Below are positions 1 to 8,265 of a DNA stretch of 38,034 nucleotides, one piece after another (the first letter of the stretch is position 1; each line of letters begins with the position of its first letter). A program made the translations under genes and the position numbers. The notes under the pieces are model-generated. The model made no database searches. It was not told the DNA's origin and was given only the letters and a program-made list of their open reading frames with translations. Origin of the DNA: Bacteroidetes bacterium HGW-Bacteroidetes-17 (GTDB lineage: Bacteria > Bacteroidota > Bacteroidia > Bacteroidales > GCA-2711565); assembly GCA_002840985.1 (NCBI GenBank), contig PHDM01000019.1, positions 1-38,034 on the forward strand, in the 5' to 3' direction.

Positions 1-229
1 TACGGATTTGGTTTTGGTTGGCATGCAAACCAACATGTGCCTTGAAGCTGCCACCCGTGCCGGGGCTGATTACGGTTTTAAATGTACCGTAATTGAAGAT
101 GCCTGCACAACCAAAGATCAAAAATTCGGGGATCATGTCGTTAAAGCAAAGGATGTTCATTATGTAGCATTAGCAACCTTGAGAGCTTATGCGAAGATTA
201 CGGATACTGAAACTTATTTGGGGAAGTAG
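1..229 (+). CDS. Isochorismatase-family cysteine hydrolase, C-terminal part (5' end outside window)
   Basis: The frame is open to the left edge and ends at TAG 227-229, so only about the last 75 residues are present. They contain GMQTNMCLEAATRAGADYGF, which matches the family block holding the catalytic cysteine (G-x-x-T-x-x-C followed by a T-R-x-A helix). A strand 'CTVIEDACTTKD' follows, as in nicotinamidase and YcaC-like enzymes. The family hydrolyses amide or ester-like bonds (nicotinamide, isochorismate, N-carbamoyl compounds). The substrate cannot be told from this fragment, because the Asp and Lys of the triad lie upstream of the window. It converges on the dms operon. Confidence 0.8.
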   Translation, partial: TDLVLVGMQTNMCLEAATRAGADYGFKCTVIEDACTTKDQKFGDHVVKAKDVHYVALATLRAYAKITDTETYLGK

Positions 230-380
230 GCTGATTGTTTATGTGTTTTATTTTGACATTCAATAGACAATCAGTAGTGATACAGTTGTAATACAATAGT
301 TATACGATTGAAATACAATAGTCTAAAATCATAAACACCTAAACACATTAACACTTAAACACATCTGCAAATTACCCTTG

Positions 381-399
381 CCTGCTCCAAGCAGGTTTT
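381..399 (+). terminator. Possible small terminator hairpin after the isochorismatase-like gene
   Basis: CCTGCT (381-386) pairs with AGCAGG (390-395) over a 3-nt loop and is followed by four T. The stem is short. It lies 150 nt past the stop, between two converging genes. The rest of 230-438 is A/T-rich low-complexity sequence with several CAATAG and AAACACA words and no gene that I can support. Confidence 0.35.
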
Positions 400-438
400 C
401 AAATTGAAGCTGTTAATAGCTTATCCGTAAATCGCAGT

Positions 439-1317
439 CTATACTCCAACCCTGAAGTAGCTGATATAAAACAGATACCGTCCCATAATTTCTTCAATTA
501 AAATGAGTAAAGAAATTAGGATGAACCATGTTTGAATATTAGCAATATGCATGTCAATTTGAGTATTGACTTTAAGCAGGTAGCTCAGACCAATCATTGT
601 TGCAAAGAGTAAAACCATACGAATGATGAAAAGGAAGAAAAATGCTCCTTTATTAAATATCGTCTGCTCAATTCCGGTAAATTTCAATTGTGATAAGTGA
701 TATTGATGAAATCCACCGGCCATGATTAAAACTGCCATGACGATCAGCATAAATATGAGAATTTGCGATAGGAACTTTTGATTCAAACTCATGTTACCCG
801 AAAGCATCATAAAAATAACCATTCCGACCGATCCCAGTAAAAAAGTTGAACCAATAAAACTTAGAGGTGTAAAAAAGGTATTCCAACTTGGAACTGTTTT
901 AATCATATAGATCCCAGACATGGCCAAAATGAGCAATATTCCGCTTATCATGCTAAAAATCATGAAAAATCGAGAAAGGCTAATGGGCCAATCCATGGAT
1001 CTGCTTATTAAAAATAATAGCATCCCAAATCCAAACATTGATAGTGCTAAGATTTCCCTGCTGATCCATGATCCTTGCAGGTTATTTAGGGAATTATAAG
1101 AATGTTGCGGGCTGCCGAGGTGAAAAAAGGAAAGTAGTGTCGCAAAGACTATCATTATTAAGATGATCAATTCGGGTGATCGCAAACTTAAACCTGTAGC
1201 AAAACCAGTAAAAAATGATTGATGCATAAAATACATAAAACCTAGAGCCAATACCAGGCCTACACTCAGTTGGCTCAATAATGTAAACGAGATTAACGAC
1301 CATTCGCCATTATGCAT
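439..1317 (-). CDS. dmsC: DMSO reductase anchor subunit DmsC-like membrane protein
   Basis: A 292-residue hydrophobic protein with about eight membrane segments. It starts MHNGEWSLISFTLL, the conserved opening of DmsC-family anchors, where the quinol site lies near the first helix. The family holds the DmsAB dimer on the membrane and takes electrons from menaquinol. It is the third gene of dmsA-dmsB-dmsC on the minus strand, and its ATG overlaps the dmsB stop by 8 nt, so the two are probably translationally coupled. DmsC sequences diverge fast, so the call rests on the N-terminus, the topology and the operon position together. Confidence 0.88.
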   Translation of the reverse strand: MHNGEWSLISFTLLSQLSVGLVLALGFMYFMHQSFFTGFATGLSLRSPELIILIMIVFATLLSFFHLGSPQHSYNSLNNLQGSWISREILALSMFGFGMLLFLISRSMDWPISLSRFFMIFSMISGILLILAMSGIYMIKTVPSWNTFFTPLSFIGSTFLLGSVGMVIFMMLSGNMSLNQKFLSQILIFMLIVMAVLIMAGGFHQYHLSQLKFTGIEQTIFNKGAFFFLFIIRMVLLFATMIGLSYLLKVNTQIDMHIANIQTWFILISLLILIEEIMGRYLFYISYFRVGV

Positions 1318-1933
1318 GTTTTACTTCCTCCATATTTACAACTTCAGGATTCATTTTTTTATCCATATCGGCATCTTTATGAGGGTTGATTACCAATGAT
1401 GGTCGTGTGATTTCAGGATTTGGCAAGGGATAGATATGTTCCTTTTCTCCATATTTTTCAACCAATTCTGAATATTCTCCAAAATCCAGACTTCGTGTTG
1501 GGCAAGCATCCACACAGCTTGGGTTTTTCCCCTGATCAACATAGTCGATACATAAATCACATTTTCCCATCACCCCTTTTTCCTCATTAAATTGAGGTGC
1601 CCCATAAGGGCAAACCCATGAACAATATTTACAACCCAAACAAATACTTTGATCGATCGTCACAATGCCATCTTCCCGTTTCTTAATGGCTGAAGAAGGG
1701 CAATTTTTCATACAAATCGGTTCCTCGCAATGATTACACGAAAGTGAAATATTATATGCATAAATATGAGGTAGCCAGGCATTTCCTTTTTGTTCCCAAT
1801 CTCCTCCGCTTACTTCATAAACTCGTCGCCAAAGCGTGCCAATTGCAAGATCATTCTTGTCCTTACAGGCAACCTGACAAGTCTTGCAACCTGAGCAATT
1901 ACGCGAATCGAAATAAAAAGCCAATCTCTCCAT
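1310..1933 (-). CDS. dmsB: DMSO reductase-type iron-sulfur subunit DmsB (four [4Fe-4S] clusters)
   Basis: A 207-residue ferredoxin-like protein with sixteen cysteines in four groups: C13/16/19/23, C66/69/74/78, C98/101/104/108 and C125/128/140/144. This is the full DmsB/NrfC/PhsB arrangement for four [4Fe-4S] clusters that pass electrons from the membrane anchor to the molybdenum subunit. It has no signal peptide of its own, as expected for a subunit exported together with a Tat-targeted DmsA. It begins 1 nt after the dmsA stop and overlaps dmsC, which gives a tight three-gene operon. The C-terminal 55 residues are charged and less conserved. Confidence 0.93.
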   Translation of the reverse strand: MERLAFYFDSRNCSGCKTCQVACKDKNDLAIGTLWRRVYEVSGGDWEQKGNAWLPHIYAYNISLSCNHCEEPICMKNCPSSAIKKREDGIVTIDQSICLGCKYCSWVCPYGAPQFNEEKGVMGKCDLCIDYVDQGKNPSCVDACPTRSLDFGEYSELVEKYGEKEHIYPLPNPEITRPSLVINPHKDADMDKKMNPEVVNMEEVKHA

Positions 1934-1934
1934 G

Positions 1935-4316
1935 TTATGCTTTAAATTTTATGGCTTCGGCCATGATTGTGTGTTGTGCGTTGCCAAAGGCCATTGGTGT
2001 CCATCGTTCAGAAGTCAATGTATTTATTGATCCTCCTAAATCATTCCCATCTTTATCAGGTTTCCACCAGGCACCCTGAGGAATAGAAATCACCCCCGGC
2101 ATAATTCTTCTGGTAATCCGGCAAGGAAGTATCACGGCCCCCCTATCATTATAAACTTTCACCAGGTCGCCATCCTTCACTTTTCGCGTTTTTGCATCTA
2201 TTTCATTGATAAAAATCCTCTGAGGAAATGCTTCGCTTAACCAATTGTTATTGTCGTGTGTTGAATGTACCCTTGGCATATAATGAGGTCCGATCACCTG
2301 CAATGGAAATTTTTCAGTTTCAGCGCCGAACGGACTTTCCCACTCCTGTATATATTTTGGAACAGCAGGAATTTCGGCAGGATTATTTTTCTCAAACAAT
2401 TGTTTCGAAAAAATTTCAATTTTACCGGATTCGGTTTGTAAAGGATATTTTTCAGGATCTTTCCTGAAATCGACAAAGGCAACTTTAGGTTCAGTAACAG
2501 GAAGTGAATAAACACCTACATTGCTTTCTTCCATCTCTGCTAAAGTTGGGATATCCGGAAAACGAGAAGATTTATAAACTCCAATCAAATGTTCGATCCA
2601 TTGTTTTTCATCGCGTCCCTGAGTATATTCTTCTTCAATTCCTAGTTTTTCGGCAATTGCCGCACAGATGGCATAATCACTTTTTGTTTCCCAGGGTGTT
2701 TCCAAAATTTGAGGTTGTAAAATTAACTCATCCCCATATTTCCAACCGTCTTCCATCCCCCAGGTTTCAAACTGCGTGCAAGCCGGTAACAATAAATCTG
2801 CAAATTGGGCAGTTGCCGTTAAAAAATTATCCTGAACCACAAAAAATTCAACTTTCGACTCATCTTTGATTATTTCTATGGAACGGTTGATATTTCCATG
2901 CTGGTTGATGATGGCGTTTGAGGCAACGGCCCATATCATTTTAATATCCGTACTTAATCGATCAACACCGGTAACGCCATCTTCAGCTCCCATACCTTTC
3001 CCACGGATGACAGCTTCTGACCATAAAAAACATGGAATTTTCGCTTTAACAGGATTTTTTAAGGTAGGGAAAACATTCCAGAATGGGCCACCATCATCTG
3101 CCTGAAGGGCGATCCCGCTGGCCCATCCTCCGGAAATCCCGACATTAGCGGTTATAGCAGCAAGTACGCAACCACCACGAACAACTTGTTCACCATAGGC
3201 ACGCCGCTGCATACCATATCCCTGATAAAGCATGGCCGGTTTTGTATTGGCATATTCCCGTGCAATTCGTGTAATGGTTTCCTTCGGAATGCCCGTAATT
3301 TCTTCAGCCCATTCTGGAGTCTTAGGATGATGATCCCGGATTCCGAGAATATATTCTTTATAACTTTCTTCTTTTTCGAAACCTTCCGGCATTTGAGTTT
3401 CATCAAAACCGATGCAATATTTGGCGATAAAATGCTTATCCAATAAATCTTCCGTGATCAACACATATACCATTGCACTCATCATCGCCATATCTGTTCC
3501 CGGACGAATGGGGATCCATTCATCGGCCAGTGAAACTGCACTCATGGTCATCCGAGGATCAATGCAAACCAGTTTAGCACCATTCTCACGTGCTTTGCGT
3601 AAAAAATATTCGGTATTTGTTCCGTCTCGCAGCTCAGCGGGATTCCATCCCCACATCAAAATATACTTGCAGTTGAGCCAATCCTGACGCTGATTTCCGG
3701 TTACCCTAGTTCCATAAACCGTTGGTGTAGCCAGATTAATGCACGCCCAACTATACGAATTATAATAACCTAGCGCCCCGCCGTACAAATTGAGTAATCG
3801 ATCGGCAGGCCATTTTCCACAGGTTTGATTGTATCCGCCTGTTCCATATGGAATATATAGAGCTTCATTGCCGTATTTTTCTTTAATACGATTGATATTT
3901 TTGGCCATCAGATCAGTGGCTTCATCCCAGCTAATGCGTTCAAAGTTACCCTCTCCCCGCTTTCCAACCCTTTTCATAGGATATTTTAACCGATCGGCAT
4001 GATTTTGACGAGGACGATAACCACGACCACGAATACAGGCTCGTAATTGCGGATCACTGATATCATCTCCCGGACGATCATCAGTTTCAATTCGGGTAAT
4101 AACTCCTTCTTTAACATAAACTTTTAACAAACACCTGCCACCGCAGTTGTGCGAAGGACACCCAACCCGAACCATTCTTTCATCTCCCGAAAAAGTGGAG
4201 GCAAGTTTCTTGATTTGTGCCGAAGTCATCAGTTTAGCGAGCAAGGATTTACCCGCAATTATTCCACCATATCCCAATGCACCAACTTTTATAAATTTTC
4301 GCCTTTCCACAAACAA
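1935..4316 (-). CDS. dmsA: DMSO reductase-type molybdopterin oxidoreductase, catalytic subunit DmsA
   Basis: A 793-residue Mo-bisMGD enzyme that aligns along its length with DmsA-type reductases. The N-terminus has a twin-arginine motif (ERRKFIKVGA, residues 4-13), so it is exported folded by Tat. The [4Fe-4S] site is C53-x4-C58-x3-C62 with C94. The spacing of the first pair is one residue longer than I recall in E. coli DmsA (x3). The likely Mo ligand is the serine in 'NSYSWAC' (S189). The C-terminal block with RVHSTHDNNNWL and NDRGAVILPCRI is the cofactor-binding cap. The start is TTG: an in-frame TGA lies immediately upstream, and the next option is GTG three codons in. DMSO, TMAO or another S- or N-oxide could be the substrate. 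No DmsD/TorD chaperone gene is in the window. Confidence 0.92.
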   Translation of the reverse strand: MFVERRKFIKVGALGYGGIIAGKSLLAKLMTSAQIKKLASTFSGDERMVRVGCPSHNCGGRCLLKVYVKEGVITRIETDDRPGDDISDPQLRACIRGRGYRPRQNHADRLKYPMKRVGKRGEGNFERISWDEATDLMAKNINRIKEKYGNEALYIPYGTGGYNQTCGKWPADRLLNLYGGALGYYNSYSWACINLATPTVYGTRVTGNQRQDWLNCKYILMWGWNPAELRDGTNTEYFLRKARENGAKLVCIDPRMTMSAVSLADEWIPIRPGTDMAMMSAMVYVLITEDLLDKHFIAKYCIGFDETQMPEGFEKEESYKEYILGIRDHHPKTPEWAEEITGIPKETITRIAREYANTKPAMLYQGYGMQRRAYGEQVVRGGCVLAAITANVGISGGWASGIALQADDGGPFWNVFPTLKNPVKAKIPCFLWSEAVIRGKGMGAEDGVTGVDRLSTDIKMIWAVASNAIINQHGNINRSIEIIKDESKVEFFVVQDNFLTATAQFADLLLPACTQFETWGMEDGWKYGDELILQPQILETPWETKSDYAICAAIAEKLGIEEEYTQGRDEKQWIEHLIGVYKSSRFPDIPTLAEMEESNVGVYSLPVTEPKVAFVDFRKDPEKYPLQTESGKIEIFSKQLFEKNNPAEIPAVPKYIQEWESPFGAETEKFPLQVIGPHYMPRVHSTHDNNNWLSEAFPQRIFINEIDAKTRKVKDGDLVKVYNDRGAVILPCRITRRIMPGVISIPQGAWWKPDKDGNDLGGSINTLTSERWTPMAFGNAQHTIMAEAIKFKA

Positions 4317-4651
4317 TCAATTTAATAAATAGAAATCCGATCAAGAAGATGTAAAATTAGAAAAAACAGTATTCCAATTTATGCTAGTTACTAATATGAA
4401 CTTATTCTTAATTAGGATTGTTTCGCCTATATTTTTTTCATTATTAGCCATATTAGCTTATCTATTCATATAATGCATATAAAAAATAATTCAAAATTTA
4501 GCTCTAATATTCTATTTATTATGAGAACCAAAGGTTAGACTTCAAAAACCGAGCAAATTTTAAGATACTGAGAATGTATTTTTTTACAAATTCAACCTGA
4601 TTCTTTGAATATATTTAACTAAATTCAAATTTTAATTTTAATCGAGCAGAT
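4317..4651. other. 335-bp divergent intergenic region
   Basis: This very A/T-rich spacer lies between the dms operon (leftward) and the 4652 gene (rightward), so it should hold both promoters. I find no clean TAnnTTTG box on either strand. The only structured element is a pair of 7-bp inverted arms, TTTGAAT (4604-4610) and ATTCAAA (4623-4629), 12 nt apart and just before the right-hand gene. This could be an operator, but such arms are common in A/T-rich DNA. No gene is supported. Confidence 0.4.
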
Positions 4652-5728
4652 ATGTTCAAAATACTACAATTTTTCATATCATTAATACTGTTGTACTCTC
4701 CCATTATATTATCGTCTCAAAATAATTCGACCCAAGAGATTGATATAAAAGGAAGGATCATCGAAGCAGATACAAAAGAGTCCATTCCTTTTGCACATAT
4801 TTTTTTTGAAGGAACTTTAAATGGAACCACTTCTGATATAAATGGATATTTTGTTCTTAAACTTACTGACGTTTCAAACAAGCCCCTTATTGTAAGTTCT
4901 GTTGGTTATAAAACCAAAACCTTAACCAATTATAGTTCCAATAGTGAAATCACTATTTCTCTCGAAAAAAACATTTATATGCTTGCTGATATTGAAATAC
5001 TTGCTGATAATTTACCTACTAAAAGGAAACTAAGGATGTTCAAAGCATATTTTTTAGGTACAAGCAACAATGCTGCAGAAACAGAAATTATGAACCCTGA
5101 AGTCTTGAATTTTTTTTATGATAAAAGCACTAATACCTTAAATGCAAGCGCCACTGAACCTATCATGATTAACAACTCCGCTCTTGGATATCGAATTATC
5201 TATTATCTTGAAAATTTTAAAGCATCTGAAGATAATGTTGAATATACGGGAAACTATTATTTCGAAGAATTACCCGTTGATAATGCCGATAAAAGAGAAA
5301 AAAATTTGATACGAAGATTTCAAACCTATAAAGGTTCACGATTACACCTTATTCGTTCCATTTGGAACAATAGTTTAAAACAAGATGGATTTACTTTATT
5401 TTATACCAATTATAAAAAGATAAAACTGAATGAGGTAATCACAGATTTGCCTACCGGAGAAAAAATAATTTGTTTAAGTCCAGGTGCAATAATATATTAT
5501 GGAGACATGAATCAATCAACAACCTATTTTGGGGATATGAATCAATCAACAACCTATTACGGTGATGCAAGGCCTTCTGAAAAATCATATTTGATGCAAC
5601 AAGAAGATTGTACCAAAATTGATAAAGATGGGTATTATGATCCAAAAACCGTAAAATGGTCAGGTCAAATGTCGGAAAAAAGAGTGGCTGATTTATTACC
5701 TTATGAGTATTTGCCTTATAAGAAATAA
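4652..5728 (+). CDS. CarboxypepD_reg-like domain protein, secreted, with short tandem repeats
   Basis: 358 residues. A signal peptide covers roughly residues 1-22 (hydrophobic FFISLILLYSPIIL, then SSQ). Residues 28-100 form a carboxypeptidase regulatory-like beta-sandwich: IDIKGRIIEADTKESIPFAHI, TTSDINGYFVL and SSVGYKTKTL are the hallmarks of the N-terminal domain found in Bacteroidota surface proteins and SusC receptors. The rest has no domain that I recognise. Near residues 284-316 there are two near-identical copies of a ten-residue unit (GDMNQSTTYF, GDMNQSTTYY) and a third degenerate one. The gene lies 78 nt upstream of another surface-type protein in the same direction, so the two may be co-transcribed. 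The function is unknown; a cell-envelope location is likely. Confidence 0.75.
   Translation: MFKILQFFISLILLYSPIILSSQNNSTQEIDIKGRIIEADTKESIPFAHIFFEGTLNGTTSDINGYFVLKLTDVSNKPLIVSSVGYKTKTLTNYSSNSEITISLEKNIYMLADIEILADNLPTKRKLRMFKAYFLGTSNNAAETEIMNPEVLNFFYDKSTNTLNASATEPIMINNSALGYRIIYYLENFKASEDNVEYTGNYYFEELPVDNADKREKNLIRRFQTYKGSRLHLIRSIWNNSLKQDGFTLFYTNYKKIKLNEVITDLPTGEKIICLSPGAIIYYGDMNQSTTYFGDMNQSTTYYGDARPSEKSYLMQQEDCTKIDKDGYYDPKTVKWSGQMSEKRVADLLPYEYLPYKK
5501..5560 (+). repeat. Two tandem 30-nt units inside a coding sequence
   Basis: Positions 5501-5530 and 5531-5560 are in-frame copies differing at only a few bases. They share a 20-nt core starting ATGAATCAATC. A third, diverged unit begins at 5561 (GGTGATGC...). 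Each unit encodes ten residues, so copy-number change would not shift the frame. Such near-identical copies suggest recent duplication by slippage. Confidence 0.85.
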
Positions 5729-5806
5729 TAGATATTTCAAATAATTTTTCATTTGTAGTATGCCATAATTATCTCATTATGATTACCAAATTTGCTTTAA
5801 TTTAAC

Positions 5807-8086
5807 ATGAACCATATCATGAAAATAAAAATTATTTTGACAATCATCCTGTTTTCAAATATTTGCATTTATGGTCAGCAAACAGGACTGATAAGAATCG
5901 ATTTTGATCAACCTTTTGATACGACATTAATGCTCGAAAAAGTATATCTTCATACCGATAGACTTAATTATCTTTCTGGTGAGGACATTTGGTACAAAAC
6001 TTATCTGGTGAACGCCGAAAATAACATCCTTACATCGCACAGCAATAATTTGTATGTAGAACTTATCTCTCCATCCAAAGAAATCATCCAACGTCAGAAT
6101 ATTCAAATTTTCGAAGGGAAAGGGAATGGTGATTTCCATCTAGAGGATAGCCTGATTTCAGGAACTTATTATTTAAGGGCTTATACTAATTGGATGCGAA
6201 ACTTTGAAGAATATATTTTTTACAAAACAATTAATATAATTAGTAGTTTGAACAACGTTAATGACTCACTTGTTTATCAACCAACTTATTATAATGCAGG
6301 CATAGACCTACAATTTTTTCCTGAAGGTGGTTCATTGCTAGATCAGGTAAGTTCAACAGTTGCATTTAAAGCTATAAATACAGAGGGCAACGATATAGGT
6401 GTATCGGGATATATTATTAGTTCTGAAAATGATACAATCCTGCCATTTGAAAGTACTCATTTTGGGATGGGGAAATTCTCATTTACTCCCCAAAAAGAGC
6501 TTAGTTATTATGCAAGAGGTAAGACTGAAGAAGATTATATCTTTTCAATTCCTCTGCCGAAGATTTTTGCATCAGGAATTTGTATTAGCATCCCTTATGT
6601 TTATGATAATCATATCATCGTTTGCATCAACACCAATCCAGAAAGTTTGCCAACATTTATTGGGAAAGAATTTATTATCAAGAGTACGTGCAATAAATTG
6701 ATCAGTAATACCCGTATAACAATAAAATCGCTTTCCGATACCCTTATCATTCCAATATTTGAAATGCCTATGGGAATAGCCAAAATAACCCTGAATACAA
6801 TGAATGAACTTCCCCTAAATGAACGTTTGGTATTTATTCCTAAATTCCAAGACGTAAAATTGAATATTACATCAGATAGCATTAATTACTCAATCCGTTC
6901 TAAAGTCAATCTTGAAATTAACTTGGAAGGTGATTATGAAGGAGAAGCAAATGCTAATATTTCACTTACGGTCATTGATCAATTAATTAGTGAAAATGCC
7001 AATAAATACGCCTCAAATATTGCTTCTTACTTTTTGCTCGAATCGGAGGTATTTGGCCATATTGAGCAATCAGGTTATTATTTTGATCCTGATAATGAAG
7101 ATAGACTTGATAAATTGGATTTATTGTTGATGACCCAAGGCTGGCGTGATTTCAAATGGAAATATAGTGCTGATGCAGCTTTAAGTTTTACATTCCCTGT
7201 TGAGAACGAATTCAGCATTATTGAAAGATTACGTTTATATACCGACTCAATTATAAATCCACCACCTAATGTTAACATAAACACAAGTTCACATAATTTG
7301 TTAAATAAAGCTCTTATTGATGATATCCAAAATGAAGCTTATTATAGAAATATGATCAAGGCCCATTATGGTTTAAATGACACAATTATGCTTGAAGAAT
7401 TTGAAAAAGTTGCCAATAAAATCATTGTCAAACCAAAAGATGAACATGTAAGAATTTACGGCACCCCAAAGAAAAGTGACACCTATGAAATGACTGGTAA
7501 TGAATTTGGTTATACGAATCTAATTGAATTCTTACGTGGCAGGTTTGCAGGATTACAAATAATTGGCCGGGAGCCAAATATAATTATCCAAATTAGGGGG
7601 CCAAAAAGTCTATCTGAAAGTTCCGAGCCCCTATGGTTATTAGATGGAATGCCTGTTGGAAGAGATCGAATATATGATTTCCCAGTAGAAGAGGTGGACA
7701 AAATAGAAATATTAAAAAGTGGAGCTGAGTTAGCAATGTTCGGTGTAAGAGGGGGCTCAGGAGTAATTAGCATTCTAAGTAAGCAGGCAGGATATGGTCT
7801 AAAGAAGTTGGAGAAAACCATATCCAATAAACATCTTGGAAATAACGATTATTTCAAACAGCGCCAATTTTATTCTCCTAAATATGATCATTCAGAACCT
7901 GAAAATAAAACACCCGACTTAAGAACAACAATCCATTGGGAACCTTATATTTACCTAGATGAAAATAATAAGGTCAGTGTAAGTTTTTATAATGCTGATA
8001 AAAGTACCACAATAGAAGTTCGTGCAGAAGGATTAACAGAGTCAGGTATTCCGATTATAGGAAAAACAACTTATAGAGTTAGATAG
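5807..8086 (+). CDS. Secreted protein with C-terminal TonB-receptor plug-like domain and no barrel
   Basis: 759 residues. A signal peptide ends near ICIYGQQ. If translation starts at the second ATG (5819), the signal becomes a cleaner MKIKIILTI. Residues about 35-140 ('KVYLHTDRLNYLSGEDIWYKTYLVN', with 'SGTYYLRAYTNWM') resemble the macroglobulin-like MG2 strand pattern seen in large Bacteroidota surface proteins. Residues about 565-665 look like a TonB receptor plug: LIEFLRGRFAGLQI, then LWLLDGMPVG, VEEVDKIEILKSGAEL and FGVRGGSGVISI. About 90 residues follow, far too few for a 22-strand barrel, so it is not a transporter by itself. The role is unknown; an outer-membrane or periplasmic scaffold or partner is possible. 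It follows the CarboxypepD_reg-like gene. Confidence 0.75.
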   Translation: MNHIMKIKIILTIILFSNICIYGQQTGLIRIDFDQPFDTTLMLEKVYLHTDRLNYLSGEDIWYKTYLVNAENNILTSHSNNLYVELISPSKEIIQRQNIQIFEGKGNGDFHLEDSLISGTYYLRAYTNWMRNFEEYIFYKTINIISSLNNVNDSLVYQPTYYNAGIDLQFFPEGGSLLDQVSSTVAFKAINTEGNDIGVSGYIISSENDTILPFESTHFGMGKFSFTPQKELSYYARGKTEEDYIFSIPLPKIFASGICISIPYVYDNHIIVCINTNPESLPTFIGKEFIIKSTCNKLISNTRITIKSLSDTLIIPIFEMPMGIAKITLNTMNELPLNERLVFIPKFQDVKLNITSDSINYSIRSKVNLEINLEGDYEGEANANISLTVIDQLISENANKYASNIASYFLLESEVFGHIEQSGYYFDPDNEDRLDKLDLLLMTQGWRDFKWKYSADAALSFTFPVENEFSIIERLRLYTDSIINPPPNVNINTSSHNLLNKALIDDIQNEAYYRNMIKAHYGLNDTIMLEEFEKVANKIIVKPKDEHVRIYGTPKKSDTYEMTGNEFGYTNLIEFLRGRFAGLQIIGREPNIIIQIRGPKSLSESSEPLWLLDGMPVGRDRIYDFPVEEVDKIEILKSGAELAMFGVRGGSGVISILSKQAGYGLKKLEKTISNKHLGNNDYFKQRQFYSPKYDHSEPENKTPDLRTTIHWEPYIYLDENNKVSVSFYNADKSTTIEVRAEGLTESGIPIIGKTTYRVR

Positions 8087-8162
8087 CGATAAATTAGAGA
8101 AATGTCGGGTAAATGACGTAAAATATTAGTTGTGATTTGGGGTGAATTCTTTTCGTTGAGGT

Positions 8163-8209
8163 GAGATGACTTCCCGACTGGCTTTTGGCGAGATTGGGAC
8201 GACATCCCA
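8163..8209. repeat. Degenerate copy of the 43-bp palindrome family
   Basis: The left arm GAGATGACTTCCCGACT (8163-8179) matches the left arm of the perfect palindrome at 13161-13203 in most positions, and the right arm TTGGGACGACATCCC (8194-8208) matches its right arm. Here the arms are separated by a longer loop and pair only imperfectly. It sits between the plug-domain gene and the aminotransferase promoter. Confidence 0.55.
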
Positions 8210-8244
8210 TTCCAAAAAACCAAATTTTTTATCCAAAGTTTTCC

Positions 8245-8252
8245 TACTTTTG
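8245..8252 (+). promoter_or_regulatory. TAnnTTTG -7 box for the aminotransferase gene
   Basis: TACTTTTG fits the Bacteroidota sigma-70 -7 consensus TAnnTTTG. Transcription would start about 6 nt downstream, leaving a leader of fewer than 10 nt before the ATG at 8266. No convincing -33 element is visible. Confidence 0.4.
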
Positions 8253-8265
8253 CTTCAAAAAAAGC

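Noticed and set aside
2228..3687. Several open frames opposite dmsA
   Set aside because: They are antisense to a full-length conserved enzyme and show no family features, so they are chance frames.
4320..4345. An FNR/CRP-like operator before dmsA
   Set aside because: TTGATCGGATTTC is only a half match, and the right half lacks the ATCAA consensus. A/T-rich DNA gives such matches by chance.
8185..8265. A longer N-terminus for the MalY/PatB enzyme
   Set aside because: The upstream frame reads through the degenerate palindrome and past a promoter box. The family starts near the ATG at 8266.
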